From assembly GCA_024709845.1 (NCBI GenBank), contig JANJVX010000108.1, positions 1-37,682 of the forward strand: a DNA stretch of 37,682 nucleotides, given 5' to 3'. This document shows, piece after piece, positions 21,724 through 30,820 of the stretch. The DNA comes from Burkholderiaceae bacterium. Its GTDB lineage: Bacteria > Pseudomonadota > Gammaproteobacteria > Burkholderiales > Burkholderiaceae_C. Under the pieces are notes generated by a model that made no database searches, was not told the DNA's origin, and was given only the letters and a program-made list of their open reading frames with translations. Within the stretch, counting starts at the first letter, position 1, and the number at the start of each line of letters is the position of its first letter. Both the position numbers and the translations under genes were made by a program.

Positions 21724-23199
21724 ATGCCCGCCAACTACCACTCGGGACTGGTCTGGTTCCGGCGCGATCTACGCGCCAGCGACCATGCGGCCCTCCACCA
21801 TGCCCTGCGCCAATGCCAGCAGGTGCATTGCGTCTTTGTCTTCGACAAAGCCATCCTGTCTCCCCTGCCACGCGCCGACCGGCGGGTGGCATTCATCCGC
21901 GAATCGCTGGTGGAACTCGATGAGCACCTGCGCAGTCTCAGCGGACACCGGGAAGGCGGGCTGATCGTTCGCCATGGCCTGGCCTGCCACGAAATTGCCG
22001 AAGTGGCTCGAGCCCTGGGTGTGGACGCCGTGTTCACCAACCACGATGACGAACCCCTGGCCCTGGAGCGCGATTCCCAGGTCCGGTCAGCACTGGCGAC
22101 CGATCGCCGCGCCTTCCATACCTACAAGGACCACACCATTTTCGAGCGCACCGAGCTGCTCACCCAGGCTGGCGCACCGTATAGCGTGTTCACGCCTTAC
22201 AAGAATGCCTGGCTGCGCAAGGTGAATGCCTTCTATCTCGGCGCCTACCCAGTCAAAGCGCACGCCCATGCGCTGGCGCCTCGTCCCACATGGGCCCACG
22301 CGGCTGTTCCAATGCTGGAAGATCTGGGATTTGAAAGCGGCCACCTGGACCTGCGCGTCCTGCCCGCAGGCAGTCGGGGCGGAGAGCGGCTGTTCAAGGA
22401 CTTTCTCGAGCGCATCGACCGATACGACCAGGCGCGGGACTTTCCGGCCGTCAAGGGACCCAGCTATCTCAGTACGCACCTGCGCTTTGGCACCCTGTCC
22501 GTGCGCCGGGTGGCCCGTGCGGCCCATGCGCTCGCCCAGACTGGCAGCAAGGGGGCAGCGGCCTGGTTGAATGAACTCATCTGGCGTGATTTCTATTTCC
22601 AGGTGCTGTTCCACCATCCGCATGTCGTGGCACGGAGTTTCAAGCCGCCCTACGACGCCATTGCGTGGGAGCAGGGCCCTTGTGCCGATGCATTGTTCGA
22701 TGCCTGGTGCCGCGGGCGCACGGGTTATCCGCTGGTGGATGCGGCAATGGCCCAGATCAACCAGTCCGGCTACATGCACAACCGCTTGCGCATGGTGGTG
22801 GCCAGCTTCCTCACCAAGGATCTGGGCCTGGATTGGCGCCGGGGCGAGCGCTACTTTGCAGAACACCTCAACGACTACGATCTGGCCGCCAACAACGGCG
22901 GCTGGCAATGGGCCAGCTCCAGTGGGTGTGATGCCCAGCCGTATTTCCGCATATTCAACCCGGTCAGCCAGAGTCGCAAGTTCGATCCGCAGGGACGGTT
23001 CATCCGGCGTTACCTGCCCCAACTGGCGGCCTTGCCAGACGCCGCGCTGCATGCCCCCTGGCTGGCCACCCCGCTGGAGCTGCAGGCAGCGGGCGTGAAA
23101 CTCGGGGATGACTACCCGCACCCGATCGTGGACCACGACAGCGCACGCGTACGGACCCTGGAACGGTACGCCGTCGTCAAACGCTCCGTGGAGCCGTGA
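21724..23199 (+). CDS. phrB: Deoxyribodipyrimidine photolyase
   Basis: LVWFRRDLRASDHAAL, ELIWRDFYFQVL, NGGWQWASSSGCDAQPYFRIFNP. Confidence 0.95.
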   Translation: MPANYHSGLVWFRRDLRASDHAALHHALRQCQQVHCVFVFDKAILSPLPRADRRVAFIRESLVELDEHLRSLSGHREGGLIVRHGLACHEIAEVARALGVDAVFTNHDDEPLALERDSQVRSALATDRRAFHTYKDHTIFERTELLTQAGAPYSVFTPYKNAWLRKVNAFYLGAYPVKAHAHALAPRPTWAHAAVPMLEDLGFESGHLDLRVLPAGSRGGERLFKDFLERIDRYDQARDFPAVKGPSYLSTHLRFGTLSVRRVARAAHALAQTGSKGAAAWLNELIWRDFYFQVLFHHPHVVARSFKPPYDAIAWEQGPCADALFDAWCRGRTGYPLVDAAMAQINQSGYMHNRLRMVVASFLTKDLGLDWRRGERYFAEHLNDYDLAANNGGWQWASSSGCDAQPYFRIFNPVSQSRKFDPQGRFIRRYLPQLAALPDAALHAPWLATPLELQAAGVKLGDDYPHPIVDHDSARVRTLERYAVVKRSVEP

Positions 23200-23214
23200 A
23201 GGCCACCGCCTGCA

Positions 23215-23379
23215 AGGAGCCTGTCGGACTTGGGGCGTCGAAAGCGAAAATCGACCCCAGTGGGACCAGTTTTTGACGGATTTGCAGTCTAATAGCCAAG
23301 CTATTGGGCAAAAAGACGGTGAAAAATGGGCCGCTGCGGTCAATTTGCAGCCGACGATTCCCATGTCCGACAGGCTCCT
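23215..23379. repeat. ~165-bp long imperfect palindrome / hairpin element between convergent phrB and pilU
   Basis: Terminal inverted repeats AGGAGCCTGTCGGACTTGGG / CCCATGTCCGACAGGCTCCT (19/20 complementary); partly complementary arms; central AATAGC-CAA-GCTATT (23291-23305) at the geometric midpoint. Confidence 0.85.
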
Positions 23380-23430
23380 AGGCCAGGCGCAACTCGGCGA
23401 CGCCCGGTGGGACCCGCGCGTTGCTGCAGA

Positions 23431-24588
23431 TCAGTGGGGACCGGGCGGAGGAGCTTCTTCGTCGTCGCGAGCCATTTGCATGCCTTCGACGCCCAGTGAC
23501 GCCCCCGCCGCCAACCGCATGCGCAGCGTCACATCGGTCTTGTTGTCCGCGTTGGCGATAGCCTCGGCCTGCGTGATCTCGCCGCGCTCGAACAACGAAA
23601 AAATCGACTGGTCAAAGCTGCACATGCCCACCTCGCCGCTGCGCTCGATCGCGGTCTTGAGCCCCTCGATCTGTCCTTTCTGAATCAGGTCGGACACGTA
23701 ATGCGACAACAGCATCACCTCGACGGCCGGCACCAGCTTCCCCCGTGTGCCCATGATGAGCCGCTGGGCCACGACCGCCTTCAGGTTGAGAGAAAGATCC
23801 ATCAGCAGCTGGTTGTGCGCATCTTCGGGGAAAAAATTCAGGATGCGCTGCACCGCCTGGTTGGCGTTGTTCGCATGCAAGGTGGATACGCAAAGGTGCC
23901 CGGATTCGGCATAGTGCAAGGCATGTTGCATGGTGAGCCGATCCCGGATCTCTCCGATCATGATCACATTGGGTGCCTCGCGCATCGCATGGCGCAGTGC
24001 CTCGTCATAGGAAAGCGTGTCGAGCCCCACCTCCCGCTGGGTCACCAGCGACTTCTTGTGCGTATGCAGGTATTCAATGGGGTCTTCCACTGTCAGGATA
24101 TGTCCGGCCGTGTGCTCATTGCGGTAGTCGAGCATGGATGCCAGCGTGGTGGATTTGCCCGAACCGGCCGCGCCAACCGCCAGCACCAGCCCGCCCTTCA
24201 GAAAAGCCAGCTGCTTGAGCACGGGCGGCAGCCCCAGTGCCTCCAGCGACGGGATTTTCGGGGAGACATAGCGCACCACCATCCCCACCTGGCCCCGCTG
24301 CAGATGCACATTGACCCGGAAGCGGTCCGTCTGCCCGGTCTGGAACGCAAGATCGCATTCGAGGTGTGACTCGAACTCCTCGATCTGCGCCTTGCGCATG
24401 ATGGAAAAAGCCAGTTCACGCACGTCCTGTGCTGAAAGTGCACCCGAGTCCATCGGCATGAAAACACCCTGCCGCTTGAGCGTCGGAGGGGCTCCGGCTG
24501 TCAGGAACAGGTCGGACGCTCCCTCGTGCACCATCTGCGCCAGGAACGAAAGCAGCCGGGGATCTCCCGAAGGGGGCTGTTCAATCAT
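23431..24588 (-). CDS. pilU: Type IV pilus retraction ATPase, PilU-like (PilT/PilU family)
   Basis: 385 aa; GAAGSGKSTTLASMLDYRNEH, TVEDPIEYLH, REAPNVIMIGEIRD, CVSTLHANNANQAVQRI. Confidence 0.88.
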   Translation of the reverse strand: MIEQPPSGDPRLLSFLAQMVHEGASDLFLTAGAPPTLKRQGVFMPMDSGALSAQDVRELAFSIMRKAQIEEFESHLECDLAFQTGQTDRFRVNVHLQRGQVGMVVRYVSPKIPSLEALGLPPVLKQLAFLKGGLVLAVGAAGSGKSTTLASMLDYRNEHTAGHILTVEDPIEYLHTHKKSLVTQREVGLDTLSYDEALRHAMREAPNVIMIGEIRDRLTMQHALHYAESGHLCVSTLHANNANQAVQRILNFFPEDAHNQLLMDLSLNLKAVVAQRLIMGTRGKLVPAVEVMLLSHYVSDLIQKGQIEGLKTAIERSGEVGMCSFDQSIFSLFERGEITQAEAIANADNKTDVTLRMRLAAGASLGVEGMQMARDDEEAPPPGPH

Positions 24589-24635
24589 GTGCAGCCCCCT
24601 TATCGTCGCGCACCGGCCCCGTGGTCACCAGACCA

Positions 24636-27600
24636 TCAGGCCACCGCCTCACCCGCAGCCAGCTTGGCGTAATGCTGGATCAGGCTCAGCAACTCGTCAT
24701 CGGAGTAGGGCTTGCCCAGGTAGTGGTTGACACCCAGCTCCATGGCATGCTCGCGGTGCTTCTGTGCGATGCGCGATGTGATCATGATGATCGGCAGATC
24801 ACGCAGCGCGGCATCCGCACGGATGTTGCGAGCCAGATCGAAACCATCCATGCGGGGCATTTCAATGTCGGAAAGCACCACGGTGGGGCGTTCTTCCTGC
24901 AGCCGCTCCAGGGCCTGCAGGCCGTCGGCAGCCAACACCACGCGATAACCTTCGCGCTGCAGCAGGCGCTGCGTCACCCGGCGGACGGTGATGGAATCGT
25001 CCACCACCAGCACCAGCGGGACCTGCCCCGAAGCCGGGGACGCCGCCTGGATTGGCACCGAAGCACCCATCTCGGACACGATGTTGACCGACACCCCACC
25101 CAGCGGCAAGCTGCTGCCAGTGGCACGCACCTGCTCGCCATAAACGGTCGCCAAAGCCACCGGGTTGTAGATCAACACCACCGCCCCAGAGGCCAGCACA
25201 GACATGCCCGCCAGACCAGGGAGCCGCGACAGTTGGGGCCCAAGGTTCTTCACCACCACTTCACGGTTGCCCAGCACTTCGTCCACATGCATCGCGATGC
25301 GCTGCGATGCGCTGCGCAGCACCACCACTGGCCGGGTCTTGCCTGTCGCCGCTTCGTTGCTGCGTTGCGAGGCCTGGAGCAGCGCACCGGACCAGAAGAA
25401 CGGCAGGTGCTCGCCGGCAACCTCGAAGGTGCCGGTACGGTAGGCGGCTTCCAGCTCTACCGTGGGTACCCGGCGAACGATTTCCACAATATTGGCAGGC
25501 ACGCCCACCGCCAGGTCCCCTGCGCGCAGCATCACCACCTGCGTCACAGCGGTGGTCAGCGGAAGCACCATGCGGAAAGCAGCACCCTGACCCGTCTTCG
25601 TGGTGGTCTCAATACGGCCCCCGAGCGAATTGACCTCGGCACGAACCACATCCATTCCGATACCCCGGCCCGCGAGCCCCGTCACTTCGGCTGCAGTGGA
25701 GAAGCCCGGCAAAAAGATCAGATTGGCGGCGTCGGCATCGCCGAGTTCGGCCTCCGGAGCAATCAGCCCCTGCGAAATCGCCTTGGCACGGATTCCCGGC
25801 AAATTCAGGCCCGCACCGTCATCCCGGAACTCCACCGACACGTCATTGCCCTCATGGTGCAGATCAACGGTGATCGTTCCGGTGGCAGGCTTGCCCTGGG
25901 CCACCCGCTGGTCCGGAGTTTCGATGCCATGGGCCACACAGTTGCGCAGCAGGTGTTCGAAGGCTGGCGTCATCCGGTCAAGCACACCACGGTCCATTTC
26001 GATCGAACCACCCGTAATATCGAGCTTGATCTGTTTGCCGGTTTCCTTGGATGACTGGCGAACCACGGCATACAAGCGCTCGGCGATGCCTTCAAACTCC
26101 ACCATGCGCGTTCGCAGCAGATCACGCTGCAGTTCGCGTGCCTGTCGGCCCTGGGCAATCAGGTCGTCCTCGGTGCCTTCCACCGTGCGCTGAAGGTTGC
26201 GCTGGATGGTGGCCACGTCGTTGACGGACTCGGCCATCATGCGGGTCAACTCCTGCACCCGGGTGAAACGGTCGAATTCCAGGGGATCGAAACCCGCCGC
26301 CGAATCCTTGGACAACGCCAAACGCGATTGCATCTGGGATTCCGACTGGACTTCGATGTCCCGCAATTGCTGGCGCAAGCGCTCCAGGTTGCCCGTCAAA
26401 TCCGCCATGGAACCCTTGAGCTGTGCCAGCCGTGCCTCCATTCGCGAGCGGGTGATCATCACCTCGCCAGCCTGGTTGACCAGACGATCCAGCAACTGTG
26501 CACGCACACGCACCGAATGGCCTGCCGTGGCCCGGGCTGGAGCCAATTCGAGCGGCCCCTGGGGCTTGGCCACCACGGCACGCGGAACCTGCGGAGCGGG
26601 AACCTCTGTGTCTGCCGGGGCCGCCACCTCGGCTTTCACCGGAGCCACTGCCACGGGCTCGGTGGGTGCCTGGGCACTCACGGCACGCAATGCGGCGAAA
26701 GTTGCCTGAAGACCGTCAAAGCTGCCCTGCAACGGCTCGATGTCCTGGGTCTGCACACTCTCGACATCCAGCTGCTCAATGGCAGATTCCAGGCGATGGG
26801 ACAACTCCCCAAGCCGCATGGCACCAGCCAGTCGTGCGCTGCCCTTGAGCGTGTGCAAGGCCCGCAGCACCTCGGTGCGCGCAGCCAAGTTGTCAGGCCG
26901 AGCCGCCCACTGACGCAAGGCACCACCCAGGACCGGAAGCAGCTCGGCCGCTTCTTCCTCGAAAATGGGGAACAGGTCGGGATCGATCACGTCGATGGCG
27001 TCGATATCGTCGTCGATATCGGCTACGGCAGCAGATGCCTGAGAAACAGGCTCGATGGTCGCGGCCTGCTGGTGCACCGGCACCGAGAGCGCAGGCGCCA
27101 CATAGCCTCTTTCAGGTTCGGGCCGGACTGTTTCGGCAACTTCCGGCACCGCTTCGGGGGCCTCAGGTGCTGGCTCCTGGGCAGCTTCGCCCAGGTCGGG
27201 ACCGACCAGGGCGTCCTCTGCCATGGCTGTGGCAGTCTCGTCTTCGGCCAGGAACGCATCCAGAGCGCGCTCGGCATCCTCGGCGGGAGGAGACTGGGTG
27301 CTGACCACTTCCGTTTGCAGAATCCGGCGCAACTCCTCCAGCACCTGCGGATTCGACTCTTTGAGGAATCCGGCGGCAAACTGGTGCAAAAGGCGCCGGA
27401 TATCGTCGGCGGCATCCAGGAACGCACGCGCATCCTCGGGGGTTCCCTGGGACTGCAATTGCACATGCTCCAGGGCATGCTCCAGCAATCGGGCCGTATC
27501 AGACAGCGCCTCAAAACCCACCGTGGCCGAGCTGCCCGCCAGCGAGTGCGCCAAGGCTACCGCTGTATCGGGCACACGCTCGTGCAACTCCATCGACCAT

Positions 27601-30600
27601 TCCTGGAGCGATGTCACCAACCTGCGCGACCATTCATCCGCCTCGTTCAAATACACGTTGTACAACGGTATGCTGATGCGCAGGTTGTCGATGATCTTGA
27701 TGTTTTCATCGGGCACAGGCTCCGATGCCACCACAGGCTCTGCGGTCTGCAGCACCTGTGTTTCCTCCTCCGGCGGGGCATCCACAGGCGAGAGCAGGTC
27801 CTGCTCCTGCAGGGCTTCTGCCACTGGGGGCATGTCCTGCGCAAGTGGTGCCTCTGGAAGCATCGGCACATCCAGAACACCCGTATCCTGGGTCGCGTCC
27901 AGCGACACATCCACATCGGCGGGTGGTTCCCCGACCTGATCCATTGGTAGAGAAGCATCCAGGACTGCAGAAAACTCCGAGAAATCGATGTCTTCGGCCA
28001 GCGGCACCGTGCCTGCCTGAACCGGCGCGGGTGCAGGCCCATCCTCCAGCAACAAGGGCGCCGTCTCGGAGAAATCCGCGACCGGGAAACCCTCGTCCAG
28101 TCCCTGCGGCTCCGCCATCACCAGACCAGCTGGCTCGGCAGAATCCATCGCATCTACCGCCGCCGTGCGGGGGGGTGGCGACTCCAGATCCTCCATGGTC
28201 TCGTGCACCGGCAGAGACTGTGCTGCATCCGCTTCTCCGGGCAGCACCAGGGGCAGCACGGCACCATGCAGACGCATGGCATCAGCCGCATCACTGAAGG
28301 CCTTCACCTGCCAACCGCCCGCACTGCCGGCGGCAATGTCATCCGCCCAACGGCCGAACGCCTGCAACGCCTTTTCCGACAGTTGCAGCAGCGATGGCTG
28401 CATCGGCTTCTGCTCCGCCAGCCAGGCATTGAGCAGCTGCTCCATGGACCATGCCGCCTCGCCAAAATCGTTCAGTCCCACCATGCGCGAACTGCCTTTG
28501 AGCGTGTGGAATGCTCGGCGCAAGGTCGTCTGCTCGCTGAGATCCCCTGGCTCCGACACCAGCGCCTGCACCGCAGCCAGACCATTGGCCACCACTTCGC
28601 GGGCTTCTTCGAGGAAAATCTCCAGCAGCTCTTCTTCCACCTCATGGACCACGGCTGGCACAGGCAGGGGTGGCGCAGACACTTCCGCCACAAGCGCCTC
28701 TATAGGCGCCACTTCCGGCACAGCGGGAGGCTCGCTTTCCTGCGCCGCACCCGACGGCTCGGGCGCGAGCGCTGCCGTATCGATGATCTCGGTCCGTTCA
28801 AAGGCCCCCTCTTCGGGTCCGGCCACGGAGGCGCCTGCCGTCTCATCCGCAACCTGCGGCAACGGCGGGGCCACGCCCCCACCCGCATCCACAGGGGCAT
28901 ACAAAGAAGCACGTGGTACCACATCCGGCAACGGCGTGGGACTGCGCTCTTCGATGATTTGCGCAACAGCTTCCTGGCTTTCCTCGCTGTCTGATGCCCG
29001 GGCACGGGTACGCCCCATCAGAATCCGCAGCTCACCCAGTTCCTCGTCATAGACAAACAGCTTGCGCGCCATGGCACGCTGGTAGCTGAGCATGTCGATC
29101 ATGAAGCCCAAAGCACCCAGACTGTTGCCCAGCTTCTCGAAAATCGGCTTGCGCTCGTCGTCCGATCCCGCCTCATTGGCAAGCAGCCGCTCCACCGTGT
29201 CGCGCATGCGCAAAACAGCCAATGACGCCTGATCCAGCCCCAGCACCGAAAGCACGCCGCGCATCTGTGCCAACCGCCCAGGAACGGTTGCCAGAGGAGA
29301 AACGTCCTGCGGGTCTCGGAAAAACTGGTCCATGGCCCGTTCCGCCTCACCCAGTGTGGAGCGCAGTTCATCGACCACACTGCCCATGGTCTGGTTGTCG
29401 CTGACGCGCCGGTACAGCTCCTCCATCCAGGGCTCCAGCGGCTCGGGCTCACCACCTGCACTGACACTGTCAAGGCGATCAGCCAGTCGGCGCGCACGCG
29501 CAACCATCTGTTCTTCAGTGGTATCGGTTTCCTCAAGCGCAGCCTGCAGGTACAGCACGGCTGTGGCCACTTCCATGGCCAGCGCAGGTGAAGGAGGCTC
29601 CCCCGAACGGGTCGTTGTATCCAGCGCCTTTGTCAAAGCCTGGGCCAAACTTTCACTGCTGCGATGAAGCTTGCGCAACGAGTCACATACAAGGCTGAAC
29701 TGATCTGCCGCCGGCTTGAGCTTGTTGCGGTCTCCTCCAGCAAGAGCCGACCAGGTTTCCGCAGCAGCGGAAATACGCTTGCGGGCCTGAACCAGCACCG
29801 CCGGATCGAAACGGCCGAAGCGTCGCGCCTCGTAATCGACTGGCGTATTCCTGTCCAGCCCGAAAGCCGCGCGCACGGAGCGCAGGCAAGGCACCTCTTC
29901 ATTGTCCGAGGGCTGCGCCTGGGAACAGAAAAACAGCAGATCCTGCACCAGCCTGTCAGCAATGCCCGCATCGCCCCGCGCCAGCGTAGCGTATTGCATG
30001 AGAATGCGCGACGCTACCCGCTTGGCATAGACGTCCGGTGCAAACAGACCCCGGCTGAAGGCCTCGAAAAAGCCAGCACAGATTTTCCAGAACGCACGCG
30101 ATTGCCGATCAGTCTGCCCCGCCACGAACCCGAGAGAGATGTCGCGCAATTCCCGGGCGGCGTCGAAATCAGCATCCTTGACGATCCGCAGCACAGCTTG
30201 ATCAAGCCGGGCACGCGCCGCAGGGCCATATTCCAGCGGCGGCTCCTTGACGTCGATGTCTGGCTCTCGGAAACGCCGCTCTACAGGCCAGAGGTCGGCC
30301 GGATGCACACGCTCCGCACCCGTCAACGCCTGAATATCCCGGTACTGCGGAAACAGTGCCACCGGCGAAACGGCCTTGCCTGCCAGAACACTTTCCAGGT
30401 ACTCGCTCAGCGCAAAACTGGCTCGCTCCAAAGCACCTGCCGCATCGTCCGTGCACAACTCGGGGCGCTGCACGAACTTCTGCACCGCAGTTTCCATGGA
30501 GCGCAAAACCAGCGCGGGAGAGGCCATTCCGACCATCTCAAGAGCACCGCTGGCCTGGTGCAACTGTTGGCGTGCGATCCGTAGTGTGGCGACATCCAGA

Positions 30601-30776
30601 GTGGCCAGATCGGACTCGCGCGCCAGGTCGGCATCGTGCACAAAGCGGCGCAGTGCCTTGACGGCACCATCCAGGGACTTGCGCAGTTCCTCCAGCACCC
30701 ACGCCAGCGGCCCCAGATCCTGTTCGCCCGGGCCTCCTTCTGCGTTAGGTGCGTTGACAGCATCGATAGATGACAT
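24636..30776 (-). CDS. Hybrid CheA-type histidine kinase / response regulator of Pil-Chp system (ChpA/PilL), 2046 aa
   Basis: Several Hpt motifs (HTLKGSSRMVG, HTLKGSARLAG, HSLAGSSATVG), HATPase GRGIGMDVVRAEVNSLGGR, CheW-like domain, C-terminal receiver VVDDSITVRRVTQRLLQ. Confidence 0.94.
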   Translation of the reverse strand: MSSIDAVNAPNAEGGPGEQDLGPLAWVLEELRKSLDGAVKALRRFVHDADLARESDLATLDVATLRIARQQLHQASGALEMVGMASPALVLRSMETAVQKFVQRPELCTDDAAGALERASFALSEYLESVLAGKAVSPVALFPQYRDIQALTGAERVHPADLWPVERRFREPDIDVKEPPLEYGPAARARLDQAVLRIVKDADFDAARELRDISLGFVAGQTDRQSRAFWKICAGFFEAFSRGLFAPDVYAKRVASRILMQYATLARGDAGIADRLVQDLLFFCSQAQPSDNEEVPCLRSVRAAFGLDRNTPVDYEARRFGRFDPAVLVQARKRISAAAETWSALAGGDRNKLKPAADQFSLVCDSLRKLHRSSESLAQALTKALDTTTRSGEPPSPALAMEVATAVLYLQAALEETDTTEEQMVARARRLADRLDSVSAGGEPEPLEPWMEELYRRVSDNQTMGSVVDELRSTLGEAERAMDQFFRDPQDVSPLATVPGRLAQMRGVLSVLGLDQASLAVLRMRDTVERLLANEAGSDDERKPIFEKLGNSLGALGFMIDMLSYQRAMARKLFVYDEELGELRILMGRTRARASDSEESQEAVAQIIEERSPTPLPDVVPRASLYAPVDAGGGVAPPLPQVADETAGASVAGPEEGAFERTEIIDTAALAPEPSGAAQESEPPAVPEVAPIEALVAEVSAPPLPVPAVVHEVEEELLEIFLEEAREVVANGLAAVQALVSEPGDLSEQTTLRRAFHTLKGSSRMVGLNDFGEAAWSMEQLLNAWLAEQKPMQPSLLQLSEKALQAFGRWADDIAAGSAGGWQVKAFSDAADAMRLHGAVLPLVLPGEADAAQSLPVHETMEDLESPPPRTAAVDAMDSAEPAGLVMAEPQGLDEGFPVADFSETAPLLLEDGPAPAPVQAGTVPLAEDIDFSEFSAVLDASLPMDQVGEPPADVDVSLDATQDTGVLDVPMLPEAPLAQDMPPVAEALQEQDLLSPVDAPPEEETQVLQTAEPVVASEPVPDENIKIIDNLRISIPLYNVYLNEADEWSRRLVTSLQEWSMELHERVPDTAVALAHSLAGSSATVGFEALSDTARLLEHALEHVQLQSQGTPEDARAFLDAADDIRRLLHQFAAGFLKESNPQVLEELRRILQTEVVSTQSPPAEDAERALDAFLAEDETATAMAEDALVGPDLGEAAQEPAPEAPEAVPEVAETVRPEPERGYVAPALSVPVHQQAATIEPVSQASAAVADIDDDIDAIDVIDPDLFPIFEEEAAELLPVLGGALRQWAARPDNLAARTEVLRALHTLKGSARLAGAMRLGELSHRLESAIEQLDVESVQTQDIEPLQGSFDGLQATFAALRAVSAQAPTEPVAVAPVKAEVAAPADTEVPAPQVPRAVVAKPQGPLELAPARATAGHSVRVRAQLLDRLVNQAGEVMITRSRMEARLAQLKGSMADLTGNLERLRQQLRDIEVQSESQMQSRLALSKDSAAGFDPLEFDRFTRVQELTRMMAESVNDVATIQRNLQRTVEGTEDDLIAQGRQARELQRDLLRTRMVEFEGIAERLYAVVRQSSKETGKQIKLDITGGSIEMDRGVLDRMTPAFEHLLRNCVAHGIETPDQRVAQGKPATGTITVDLHHEGNDVSVEFRDDGAGLNLPGIRAKAISQGLIAPEAELGDADAANLIFLPGFSTAAEVTGLAGRGIGMDVVRAEVNSLGGRIETTTKTGQGAAFRMVLPLTTAVTQVVMLRAGDLAVGVPANIVEIVRRVPTVELEAAYRTGTFEVAGEHLPFFWSGALLQASQRSNEAATGKTRPVVVLRSASQRIAMHVDEVLGNREVVVKNLGPQLSRLPGLAGMSVLASGAVVLIYNPVALATVYGEQVRATGSSLPLGGVSVNIVSEMGASVPIQAASPASGQVPLVLVVDDSITVRRVTQRLLQREGYRVVLAADGLQALERLQEERPTVVLSDIEMPRMDGFDLARNIRADAALRDLPIIMITSRIAQKHREHAMELGVNHYLGKPYSDDELLSLIQHYAKLAAGEAVA

Positions 30777-30820
30777 GAGTTCGTTCCCGGCTGCACACAG
30801 CCCGTTCGTTGTTCGGTACG

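Noticed and set aside
23385-23430. GCGCAAC...GCGCGTTGC short inverted repeat after pilU
   Set aside because: Short arms with long GC-rich spacer and no U tract; not clearly above chance in this composition.
23108-23683. 191-aa plus-strand ORF spanning the phrB-pilU junction
   Set aside because: Out-of-frame read across phrB end, the palindrome and pilU antisense; no domain.
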